This document shows, one piece after another, positions 8,553-16,246 of a stretch of 60,923 nt of DNA. The notes below the pieces were generated by a model. It was not told the origin of the DNA and made no database searches. It saw only the letters and a list, made by a program, of their open reading frames with translations. The DNA lies in the NCBI GenBank assembly GCA_017303575.1, contig JAFLCL010000020.1, positions 1-60,923 on the forward strand, in the 5' to 3' direction. The stretch's first letter is position 1, and each line of letters opens with the position of its first letter. The stretch comes from Deltaproteobacteria bacterium. GTDB lineage: Bacteria; Myxococcota_A; Polyangia; Polyangiales; Sandaracinaceae. The position numbers were made by a program, and so were the translations under genes.

Positions 8553-10627
8553 CCGTACGCCGTGAGACGCACGACACGGAGATGACCGACCTCTCGCCCT
8601 CGGTGATCACGAGGGCCGTCGAGGTCGAGCCTCGCTTCGGCGAGGGTCTCCGCGTCGAGCTCCACGGCACGGTCACCGAGCTGCAGCGGGGCGAGGCGCT
8701 CGTCGTCATCGCCTCGACGTCGTCGCTGCGGCACGGCGTCCAGGGAAGGAGCGCGCTCGACCCTTACCTCCAGCGCGTCGCCGACGGTCAGGTCGGCATC
8801 GTGCTGGTCGGTCAGCTGCCGGACGGCTTCCTCGAGCAGCTGCCGAAGAACGCCGTGGTGGCGCAGGTCCCCGACCTCGTGATGCCCGATCCGTTCTATC
8901 TCGCCGTGCTCGGCGCGCTCGAGCGCATCGAGCTCCGCACGGCGTCCGAGCGACGCGCGAAGTGGCTGAACCGCTATCGCTACGAGCTCGGCGAGATCAT
9001 CGAGATCTCGCGCGCGATCTCGCAGGAGCGCGACCTCGATCGACTGCTCGGCCTCATCCTCGAGAAGAGCCGCTTCATCACGGGATCGGATGCAGGCAGC
9101 CTCTACGTGATCGAGCAGCGAGCGGGCTCCCGCGACAAGCACCTGCGCTTCAAGCTCTCGCAGAACGAGTCGGTGAGCTTCGAGAGCAAGGAGTTCACGA
9201 TCCCGATGTCGACGCGGTCGATCGCCGGCGCCGCCGCGGTGATGCGGCGCCCGATCAACATCCCCGACGTCTACGACCTGATCCTCCCGGAGGGCGTCGG
9301 CTCGCGGGACACGATCCGCAGCGACAGCCCGTTCTCCGCCGAGCGCGAGCAGGGCTCGACGATCATGACGTCGATCCTGCCCCCCAGCGGCGAGACGCCG
9401 ATCTTCACGTTCGATCCGAGCTTCGACATCAAGGTCGGCTACCGCACGAAGTCGATGATCGCGATGCCGATGATCTCGGCCGAGGACGAGGTCATCGGCG
9501 TCATCCAGCTCATCAACCGCAAGCGCGATCCCCGCGCGCGCCTCACGGCGCACAAGGTCGACGACGAGGTGCTGCCGTTCGATCAGCGGAGCGAGGATCT
9601 GCTCTCGACGCTCGCGTCGCAGGCCGGCATCGCGCTCGAGAACGCGCTCCTCTACGACGAGATCCGAAGGATCTTCGACGGCTTCGTGCGCGCCAGCGTG
9701 CAGGCGATCGAGCAGCGCGATCCCACGACGAGCGGTCACTCGCTGCGCGTGTCGGTGCTCTCGGTCGCGCTCGCGGAGGCCGTCGATCGCACCGACTCGG
9801 GGGCCTACCGCGATCAGCTCTTCAGCCGGCGTGATCTGAAGGAGCTCGAGTACGCGTCGCTCCTGCACGACTTCGGCAAGATCGGCGTGCGCGAAGAGGT
9901 CTTGGTGAAGGCCAAGAAGCTCTACCCGCACCAGCTGAAGGAAGTGCGTCAGCGCTTCGACTACGCGTCGCTCCAGCTCGAGGCCATCTACCTGGGCAAG
10001 AAGATCGAGGCGATCCGCGGCGGCGCGACGAAGATCGAGATCGATGGCATCGACACCACGCTCGCGAGCAAGAAGGCCGAGCTCGAGGCCGCCTGGAAGG
10101 TCATCGAGGCCGCGAACGAGCCCACCGTGCTGCGCGAAGGCGACTTCACCAAGATCGCGGAGCTCGGTCACCGGACGTTCGTCGACTCGTGCGGCCACGC
10201 GCAGCCGCTGCTCACGCCCGACGAGGTGATCTCGCTCCAGGTCACCAAGGGCTCGCTCAACGACGCGGAGTTCGACGAGATCCGCAGCCACGTCGTGCAC
10301 ACGCGGAACTTCCTCTCGAAGATCCCGTGGGGAAAGAACTTCGATCGCATCCCCGAGATCGCGGGCAACCACCACGAGCGCTTGAACGGCAAGGGCTACC
10401 CCGAGGGCCGCAAGGCCGAAGACATCCCCGCGGCCTCGAAGATCATGACGATCGCCGACATCTACGACGCGCTCACCGCGCGTGATCGCCCGTACAAGAA
10501 GGCGATGCCGATCCAGCGCGCGCTCGACATCCTCGGCTTCGAGGTGAAGGACGGGCACATCGACGCCGAGCTCGTGCGCATCTTCGCCACGGCCGAGGTC
10601 TACAAGCGCGTCGAAGGACTGACGTAG
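8549..10627 (+). CDS. GAF-domain HD-GYP protein, likely c-di-GMP phosphodiesterase
   Basis: 692 residues. The first 130 are of unknown fold, followed by a GAF domain (about 150-370). The HD-GYP domain has the first His in TSGHSLRV (about 395), the HD pair in LLHDFGKIGV (about 438) and HHERLNGKGYPEG (about 608). All metal- and substrate-binding signature residues are present, so c-di-GMP hydrolysis is expected. The HD and GYP motifs are about 170 residues apart instead of about 60, because of a charged helical insertion of roughly 100 residues. It is soluble and translationally coupled to phoH. Its ligand is unknown. Confidence 0.88.
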   Translation: MTVRRETHDTEMTDLSPSVITRAVEVEPRFGEGLRVELHGTVTELQRGEALVVIASTSSLRHGVQGRSALDPYLQRVADGQVGIVLVGQLPDGFLEQLPKNAVVAQVPDLVMPDPFYLAVLGALERIELRTASERRAKWLNRYRYELGEIIEISRAISQERDLDRLLGLILEKSRFITGSDAGSLYVIEQRAGSRDKHLRFKLSQNESVSFESKEFTIPMSTRSIAGAAAVMRRPINIPDVYDLILPEGVGSRDTIRSDSPFSAEREQGSTIMTSILPPSGETPIFTFDPSFDIKVGYRTKSMIAMPMISAEDEVIGVIQLINRKRDPRARLTAHKVDDEVLPFDQRSEDLLSTLASQAGIALENALLYDEIRRIFDGFVRASVQAIEQRDPTTSGHSLRVSVLSVALAEAVDRTDSGAYRDQLFSRRDLKELEYASLLHDFGKIGVREEVLVKAKKLYPHQLKEVRQRFDYASLQLEAIYLGKKIEAIRGGATKIEIDGIDTTLASKKAELEAAWKVIEAANEPTVLREGDFTKIAELGHRTFVDSCGHAQPLLTPDEVISLQVTKGSLNDAEFDEIRSHVVHTRNFLSKIPWGKNFDRIPEIAGNHHERLNGKGYPEGRKAEDIPAASKIMTIADIYDALTARDRPYKKAMPIQRALDILGFEVKDGHIDAELVRIFATAEVYKRVEGLT

Positions 10628-10665
10628 TCGCCCGCGCCTCCGGCGCTCGACTGCTCGGAGAGACC

Positions 10666-12360
10666 ATGCTGCAAGCGGCGCTCGCGATCGGGTTCGTGCA
10701 GCTGCTGGTGCCGATCGTGATCGCGATCGCGGCGCAGCGCCGGTGGAAGACGTCGTGGTCGCTGTTCGGGATCGGCGCGGCGGCGTTCGTGTTGAGCAAG
10801 GTGGTGCAGATCCCGCTCTCATCGGGGCTCGAGCTCGCGCTCGACGGCCACACGATCGCGCCTCCGCTCCGGCTCGCGATCTTCCTCGTCTTCGCGCCGC
10901 TGTGTGAAGAGACGGCGCGCTGGGTCGCGTTCCGCGCGATCGCGACGCGCGCGACCGATCCGCGTGACGCGTTCTCGTACGGCATCGGGCACGGCGGAGT
11001 CGAGCTCGCGATCTTCTCGGCCCTCGCGGTGGTGAACCTCGGCGCCGCGACCTCGGGCATGCTCACGCCCGAGCAAGCGCACGTGATCGCGCGGGCGACC
11101 GACGGCCCGTGGTGGACGCTGCTCGCCGGACCGCTCGAGCGCAGCGTCGCGCTCGTGTCGCACGTCGCGATGTCGTGGCTGGTGTGGCGCGCCGTTCAGG
11201 AGCGCGCGCCGAGGTGGCTCGTCGCGTCGATGGCCATGCACTACGTGCTCAACGGGGCGATCGTGGGTGCGGCGGTGTTCGTGAGCCCGCTCGCGAGCCT
11301 CGGGGCGTGCCTCGTGATCGCGCCCCTGCCCATCGTGCTCTTGCTCGTGGCCTCGCGTCGCGAGGCGAAGCGAGACGTCGAAGCGGACGCGCCCGACGCG
11401 AGCATGGCGATCTCCTGCCGCGGCCTGGGCAAGACCTTCGGCGACACGCGCGCGGTGGGCGCGATCGATCTCGACGTGAAGCGAGGCGAGCTCTTCGCGC
11501 TCCTCGGCCCGAACGGGGCGGGCAAGACCACGCTCGTGCGCATGCTCGCAGGCCTGATCGCGCCCTCGCGCGGACGCGCGAGCGTCATGGGCCACGCGCT
11601 GGGCGAGGACGACGACGCGATCCGTTCGCGCATCGGCGTGCTGACCGAGGCACCCGGCATGTACGAGTCGCTCTCGGCCGAGGTGAACCTGCGCCTCTTC
11701 GGGCGCCTGTCGGGCCTCGAGGGCGAGGCGCTCGACGCGCGCATCGAGCACCTGCTTCGTCGCTTCGATCTGTGGGAGCGACGACACGACGTGGTCGGCA
11801 GCTTCTCGAAGGGCATGCGGCAGAAGACGTCGATCGCCCGCGTGCTGCTCGCGAGCCCGCCGCTGCTCTTCCTCGACGAGCCGACCTCGGGGCTCGATCC
11901 GAGCGCCGCGGACGAGGTGCGTGCGCTGGTGCGTGAGCTCAAGGCCGAGGGCCACACCATCGTGCTGACGACGCACAGGCTCGCGGAGGCCGAGGAGCTC
12001 GCCGATCGCGTGGGCATCCTGCGCACCGACATGCTCGCGCTCGACACGGTCGCGGCGCTGCGCAAGCGCCTCTATGGTCAGCGCGTGCGCGTGCGGTGTC
12101 TGCCGACCGAGGCGCACCCGCTCGAGTCGCTGCGCGAGCAGCTCGACGCGGTGCTCGGAGCCCACGAGGGCGTGGGCGAGCTCGAGCGCCTCGAGACGAG
12201 AGACGCGATCGAGCTCGTGGTCTCGCTCGAGGCGCCCGACGTCGAGGCGCCTCGCCTGATCGCGGCGCTCGTCGCGCGAGGGATCGCCGTGCGGAGCGTG
12301 GCCGACGTGGAAGAGTCGCTCGAGGACGTGTACCTCGACATCGTGGGGAGGTCGCGATGA
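10666..12360 (+). CDS. Fusion: YhfC-like intramembrane protease + ABC transporter ATPase
   Basis: 564 residues in one uninterrupted frame. Residues 1-230 are polytopic and carry glutamic intramembrane protease signatures of the YhfC/CPBP type: EETAR (E81, E82, R85), GIGHGG (H109) and MHYVLN (H192). Residues of about 248-564 are an ABC ATPase with Walker A GPNGAGKT (281-288), signature SFSKGMRQK, Walker B LLFLDEPTSGLDPS and the switch His in TTHR. The ATPase is of the drug/lipid-export (CcmA-like) type. It overlaps the ABC-2 permease gene by 4 bp, so together they form an exporter with a built-in protease. The linker region 230-250 is charged and shows no sign of a frameshift. Confidence 0.85.
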   Translation: MLQAALAIGFVQLLVPIVIAIAAQRRWKTSWSLFGIGAAAFVLSKVVQIPLSSGLELALDGHTIAPPLRLAIFLVFAPLCEETARWVAFRAIATRATDPRDAFSYGIGHGGVELAIFSALAVVNLGAATSGMLTPEQAHVIARATDGPWWTLLAGPLERSVALVSHVAMSWLVWRAVQERAPRWLVASMAMHYVLNGAIVGAAVFVSPLASLGACLVIAPLPIVLLLVASRREAKRDVEADAPDASMAISCRGLGKTFGDTRAVGAIDLDVKRGELFALLGPNGAGKTTLVRMLAGLIAPSRGRASVMGHALGEDDDAIRSRIGVLTEAPGMYESLSAEVNLRLFGRLSGLEGEALDARIEHLLRRFDLWERRHDVVGSFSKGMRQKTSIARVLLASPPLLFLDEPTSGLDPSAADEVRALVRELKAEGHTIVLTTHRLAEAEELADRVGILRTDMLALDTVAALRKRLYGQRVRVRCLPTEAHPLESLREQLDAVLGAHEGVGELERLETRDAIELVVSLEAPDVEAPRLIAALVARGIAVRSVADVEESLEDVYLDIVGRSR

Positions 12361-13172
12361 ACGCTGCGTCACGGGCCCGCATCCTCGTGTTGCTCGAGAA
12401 GGAGCTGCGCGAGCTCTTCGCCGCGCGGATGCTCCTCGCGAGCGTCATCCTCGTGCCGCTCCTCCTCGGAGGCGTCGCGCTCACCATGGGTTGGGCGGCG
12501 GGCGAGGTCTCGGAGACGACGCAGCACGATCCGCACGACCTCGAGGAGCTGCGGCAGATCATGGGCGATCGCATCGCGCACGTGACGGACCTGCGCGACG
12601 CGCTCGAGCTCTACGTCGGCGAGATGGGGCTCCTCGTCATCCTCCTTCTCCCTGCGCTCCTTCCGCCGATCCTCGCGGCACAGACGCTCGTGCGCGAGAA
12701 GCAGTCGCGCAGCCTCGAGACGCTGCTCGTGACGCCGCTCCGCACGTGGGAGATCGTGCTCGCGAAGGTGATCTTCTGCGCGGGCCTGGGCGTGATCCCG
12801 GAGTGGATCGTCGCCTCGATCTACTACGCGCTGATCGGCTCGCGCTGCTCCGCGGTCGCGCTCGCGTCGCTCGCATCGCCCGGCTGGATCGTGATGCTCG
12901 CGATCGGCACGCCGCTCGTCGCGGTGCTCGGCGTGGGCCTCGGCGTCGCGGTCAGCTCGCGCGCGAAGGACGCCCAGACCGCGCAGCAGATCGCGGGCAT
13001 GGTGGTGCTGCCGATCGTGGGGCTCCTGATCATGCAGTCGCTCGGCGTGACGTCGCTCGGAGGGCTCGGCGCGCTCGTGTTCGTGGGCGCCGTCGCCATC
13101 GCCGACACCGTGGTGCTCGCGCTGGCGATCTCGCTCTTCGAGCGAGAGACCGTCGTGACGGGCTGGAAGTAG
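12357..13172 (+). CDS. ABC-2 type transporter permease
   Basis: 271 residues, starting at the ATG in the ATGA overlap with the ATPase fusion. It has about six transmembrane helices: one after an amphipathic N-terminus (EKELRELFAARMLL), then a soluble loop (about 45-85), then five more. The family-typical REKQSRSLETLLVTPL coupling segment is at about 118-133. It is the membrane partner of the upstream ATPase, exporting an unknown substrate or moving a lipid or protein. The size fits one half of a dimeric ABC-2 exporter. The MYXO-CTERM protein gene follows after 47 bp. Confidence 0.88.
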   Translation: MNAASRARILVLLEKELRELFAARMLLASVILVPLLLGGVALTMGWAAGEVSETTQHDPHDLEELRQIMGDRIAHVTDLRDALELYVGEMGLLVILLLPALLPPILAAQTLVREKQSRSLETLLVTPLRTWEIVLAKVIFCAGLGVIPEWIVASIYYALIGSRCSAVALASLASPGWIVMLAIGTPLVAVLGVGLGVAVSSRAKDAQTAQQIAGMVVLPIVGLLIMQSLGVTSLGGLGALVFVGAVAIADTVVLALAISLFERETVVTGWK

Positions 13173-13219
13173 AGGACCCCGTGCTCGCCCCGTTCGATCC
13201 CCGATGTCACCATCGCACG

Positions 13220-14977
13220 ATGACCTCGTCTTTCTTCGCCCCGAAGAAGCTCGCGCTGTCCCTCGCGATCGCCTCGCTGCTCCCGATCTCGACGTTGGCC
13301 ACGCCTGCGATCGCGCGCGCCGTCGATCTCGAGAGCGGCGGTGGCTTCCTCTTCGACATCCAGGACGACTTCGGCGGCTACCTCAGCAACGGCAGCGTCG
13401 ATGCCTACGACGGCTGCTACTACCTCGACGTGGGCGGGACGCGGTACTCGCCGAGCGGCTCGGGCACGCTCTCCCCCGACGGTCGCACCGTGACGCTGCC
13501 GACCGCGACGATCGCGGGGGTCACGGTGCAGCGCGTGATCTACGTGCCGGCGACGGGCGGCGACTGGGCGCGCTACCTCGAGGTGCTCGACAACCCGGGC
13601 GCGACCGACGTCACGACGACGGTCCGCATCAGCGGCAACCTCGGCTCCGACGGGGGCACGCGCCTCATCGCGACGTCGTCCGGGGACGCGACGCTCGAGG
13701 TGCGCGACAGCTGGTTCTCGACCGACGACACCGACGGCACGCTCGATCCTTCGCTCGCGCATCTCTTCCAGGCAGGGCCCGACTCGGGCGCGCCCGTCAG
13801 CGTGCGCACCATCGGCTTGGCCACGGACAACCTCGACTGGACCTTCGACGTCGTGGTGCCCGCGGGCGGTCGCGCGGTGGTGATGACGTTCGTGATCCAG
13901 ACGATGACGCAGGCCCTCGCGCAGGCCGAGGCCGTGCGCCTCGTCGATCTCCCCGACGACGCGTTCGTGGGCATGGAGGACTACGAGACCGACATCGTGA
14001 ACTTCCCGCCGCGCACCATCCTCACGGACTGCACCGGCGCACGCGTCGGCGCGCGCTGCGACGACGGCCTCTTCTGCACGCGACGCGATCGCTGCACCGA
14101 CACGGGGAGCTGCGTGGGCTCGGGTGATCCGTGCGACGACGGCAACGCGTGCACCGTCGACACGTGCCTCGAAGCGACCGACGCCTGCCGCAACGAGACC
14201 ACGCCCGACCGCTGCATCATCGGCGGCGAGTGCGTCGCGAACGGCGTCGTTCACCCCGCGTATCCGTGCCTCTACTGCGATCCGGCGCGCAGCACGCGCG
14301 ACTGGTCGGCGCTCGAGCCGGGCACCTCGTGCGGTGAAGGATCTTGCTCCGGCGGCCGCCTGATCGCCGAGGCCACGTGCTCGATGACGGGGGTGTGCTT
14401 GAGAGCGGCCCCCGAGCGCTGTGCGATCGGCTACTGCGAGGACGCCGTGAGCTGCGCCTCGATGTGCGCCGACGGTGACTGCCCCGGTGACTCGTACTGC
14501 GCGCCGAGCGGCGCCTGCGAGCTGCCTCGCGCCAACGGCTCGAGCTGCACCGAGGAAGAGCAGTGTCAGGACGGTCAGTGCGTCGACGGCATCTGCTGCA
14601 GCGAGGCGTGCACCGAGACGTGCCGCTCCTGCATCGTGCCCGGCCACGTCGGCACGTGCACCGACGTGCCCGCGATGACCGATCCCGATCGCGAGTGCGT
14701 GGGCGGCTTCTGCGACGGCAGCGGATCGTGCGGCACGGGCGACGGCGGAACGCTCGCCGACGCAGCGGTGGTGCCCGACGCGGGCGCACGAGACGACGCG
14801 GGCGCTCTCGATGCAGCGGTCGTGATCGACGCGAGCCTCACGATCGACGCGGCGATCGCGCCGCCCGACGACGGTGGTGGATGCAGCGCGGGCACGTCGC
14901 GATCACGCGGCGCGCTCGGCCTCTTCGTGATGCTCGGTCTCGCACTCGGCTTCGCGCGTCGTCGCGCACGGGGCTGA
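13220..14977 (+). CDS. Secreted Cys-rich protein with MYXO-CTERM tail
   Basis: 585 residues. A Sec signal runs to about residue 34 (TPAIARA). The next 240 residues are beta-rich, with many Asp/Thr/Gly, and no family was recognised. A long Cys-rich part (about 275-520) follows, with repeated CDDGxxCTxDxC and CxSGxPC-like knots of the EGF or keratin-binding style. An Asp/Ala-rich spacer precedes the tail, which has GCSAG, a hydrophobic stretch (ALGLFVMLGLALGFA) and RRRARG. This Cys / helix / Arg order defines MYXO-CTERM sorting signals, which direct surface anchoring. It lies 47 bp after the ABC permease gene and may share its mRNA. Confidence 0.82.
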   Translation: MTSSFFAPKKLALSLAIASLLPISTLATPAIARAVDLESGGGFLFDIQDDFGGYLSNGSVDAYDGCYYLDVGGTRYSPSGSGTLSPDGRTVTLPTATIAGVTVQRVIYVPATGGDWARYLEVLDNPGATDVTTTVRISGNLGSDGGTRLIATSSGDATLEVRDSWFSTDDTDGTLDPSLAHLFQAGPDSGAPVSVRTIGLATDNLDWTFDVVVPAGGRAVVMTFVIQTMTQALAQAEAVRLVDLPDDAFVGMEDYETDIVNFPPRTILTDCTGARVGARCDDGLFCTRRDRCTDTGSCVGSGDPCDDGNACTVDTCLEATDACRNETTPDRCIIGGECVANGVVHPAYPCLYCDPARSTRDWSALEPGTSCGEGSCSGGRLIAEATCSMTGVCLRAAPERCAIGYCEDAVSCASMCADGDCPGDSYCAPSGACELPRANGSSCTEEEQCQDGQCVDGICCSEACTETCRSCIVPGHVGTCTDVPAMTDPDRECVGGFCDGSGSCGTGDGGTLADAAVVPDAGARDDAGALDAAVVIDASLTIDAAIAPPDDGGGCSAGTSRSRGALGLFVMLGLALGFARRRARG

Positions 14978-14986
14978 TCGCGATCA
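14975..14986. terminator. 12-bp palindrome spanning two stop codons
   Basis: TGATCGCGATCA is a perfect palindrome. Its first three bases are the stop of the MYXO-CTERM gene and its last three are the stop, read on the other strand, of the hydrolase gene. It is the only sequence between the two convergent genes. A role in termination is possible but unproven; there is no T-tract. Confidence 0.3.
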
Positions 14987-16243
14987 CGGAGCTTCGGGCG
15001 TCGCTTCGTTCGGCGCCTCGAGCACACCGGTCAGCTCGAACGCATCCGGAGGCTCGAACGCATCGGGCAGCTCGAACGCATCGGGCGGCTCGAACGCATC
15101 GGGCGGACGCACGTACGCGTCGGGGATCGGGCCCACGTCGCCCGCGTCGAGATCCGCGTCGATGAACGGCACGTCCTCGGGGATGCCGGCGTCAGGGAGC
15201 TCGTCGCCGCGCATGCGCACGGCCTCGAGCTCCGCGAGCACCGCGCCGATCTCGTCTCCCACCGTCTCGCACACGGCAGCCTCGAGCCACTGGTGGAACA
15301 GGCGGTTCTCGTCGTCGCTGATCGTGTGCGTGACGCCGGGGAACTCGAGCAGCTCGACGTCGAAGCCGAGGCTCGCGAGGCGATCGAACATGGCCGATGT
15401 GGGCCCCAGCGGAATGATCGTGTCGGCCGTGCCGTGCATCGAGCGGATGCGCGGATAGACGAGATCGCTCCGTCGGTACGCGGGCTCGATCGGTGGGGGC
15501 AGCCAGCTCGAGAGCGGGAACGCATGGCCCACGAGATCGTCGTGGTGGATCGCCATCGTCAGGGTGAGCAGGCCCCCTTGCGAGAAGCCGGAGACGATCA
15601 GGCGACCCACCGTGGGGCGATCCTCGGCGAGGCCGCGCAGCATCGCGGCCAAGCGGCTCGCCGTCTGGAACAGCGTGGAGGAGAGGCGATCGACGAGGCC
15701 TTGTCCCACGTAGACGGGCAGCCACTGCCATCCGCTGCCCAGTCGATCGGGCGCCTGCGGGACGATCACGCGCACGGGGTGCGAGAGACCGAGGAAGGGT
15801 CCGCCGGGGATCTGCGCGCTGCCACCGCGGCCGTGGATCATCACGAGCATCGGGAGCGCGTCGTCGAAGTCCGCGTCGCCGATCACGACCTCGAGGTAGT
15901 AGAGGCCATCGCGCGAGCCCTGACGCGCCTGGTAGCCGAGCTCTTCGATCGGACCGGGCAACGGCGGCCCGGCGTCCATCGACGCGTCGGCGACGCCGCC
16001 GTCGCTGCCTGCATCGAGACGGCCCGCGTCCGAGAGCGCGCTCCCGAGGCCGCCCGCGACGGGAGGCCACACGCCCTCCGGCTCCTCGGTCTCGCCCTGG
16101 AGCGCCTCGGCGATCGGGTGTGCCTCTTCGTTGCGATGCTCGAGCGCGCTGTCGCGGTACACCACCCAGCCGAGCGTGGCGGTGACCACCACGAGGAGAC
16201 ACGTGACGACGAACAGCGCGGTTCGCTCGGAGGGCACGATCAC
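14984..16243 (-). CDS. Membrane-anchored alpha/beta hydrolase (carboxylesterase-like)
   Basis: 419 residues. A single N-terminal helix (about 8-28) anchors it. An Asp/Ala/Gly-rich linker (60-95) leads to an alpha/beta hydrolase domain (about 105-320). This has the oxyanion segment MIHGRGG, nucleophile GFSQGG (S211), acid HGTAD (D264) and base GVTH (H296). The fold resembles phospholipase/carboxylesterases and poly(3-hydroxybutyrate) depolymerase-like esterases. The substrate is unknown. The tail (about 365-405) repeats the unit PDAFE four times. It starts 3 bp after the MMPL gene stop, so both are in one operon, which suggests a lipid or acyl-linked substrate. Confidence 0.82.
   Translation of the reverse strand: MIVPSERTALFVVTCLLVVVTATLGWVVYRDSALEHRNEEAHPIAEALQGETEEPEGVWPPVAGGLGSALSDAGRLDAGSDGGVADASMDAGPPLPGPIEELGYQARQGSRDGLYYLEVVIGDADFDDALPMLVMIHGRGGSAQIPGGPFLGLSHPVRVIVPQAPDRLGSGWQWLPVYVGQGLVDRLSSTLFQTASRLAAMLRGLAEDRPTVGRLIVSGFSQGGLLTLTMAIHHDDLVGHAFPLSSWLPPPIEPAYRRSDLVYPRIRSMHGTADTIIPLGPTSAMFDRLASLGFDVELLEFPGVTHTISDDENRLFHQWLEAAVCETVGDEIGAVLAELEAVRMRGDELPDAGIPEDVPFIDADLDAGDVGPIPDAYVRPPDAFEPPDAFELPDAFEPPDAFELTGVLEAPNEATPEAP
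15035..15115. repeat. Short tandem repeat encoding PDAFE units
   Basis: Four near-identical copies of an approximately 18 bp unit (core gctcgaacgcatc, then gg + 3-4 variable bases) lie in the 3' end of the hydrolase gene. They encode alternating PPDAFE/LPDAFE. The low divergence suggests recent slippage. The copy number may vary among strains. Confidence 0.7.
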
Positions 16244-16246
16244 ATC

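Noticed and set aside
10666..12360. Frameshift or two separate genes at the protease/ATPase junction
   Set aside because: The frame is open throughout and codon use is even. The ABC part has a possible inner ATG (SMAISC) but no clear ribosome site, so one protein is preferred.
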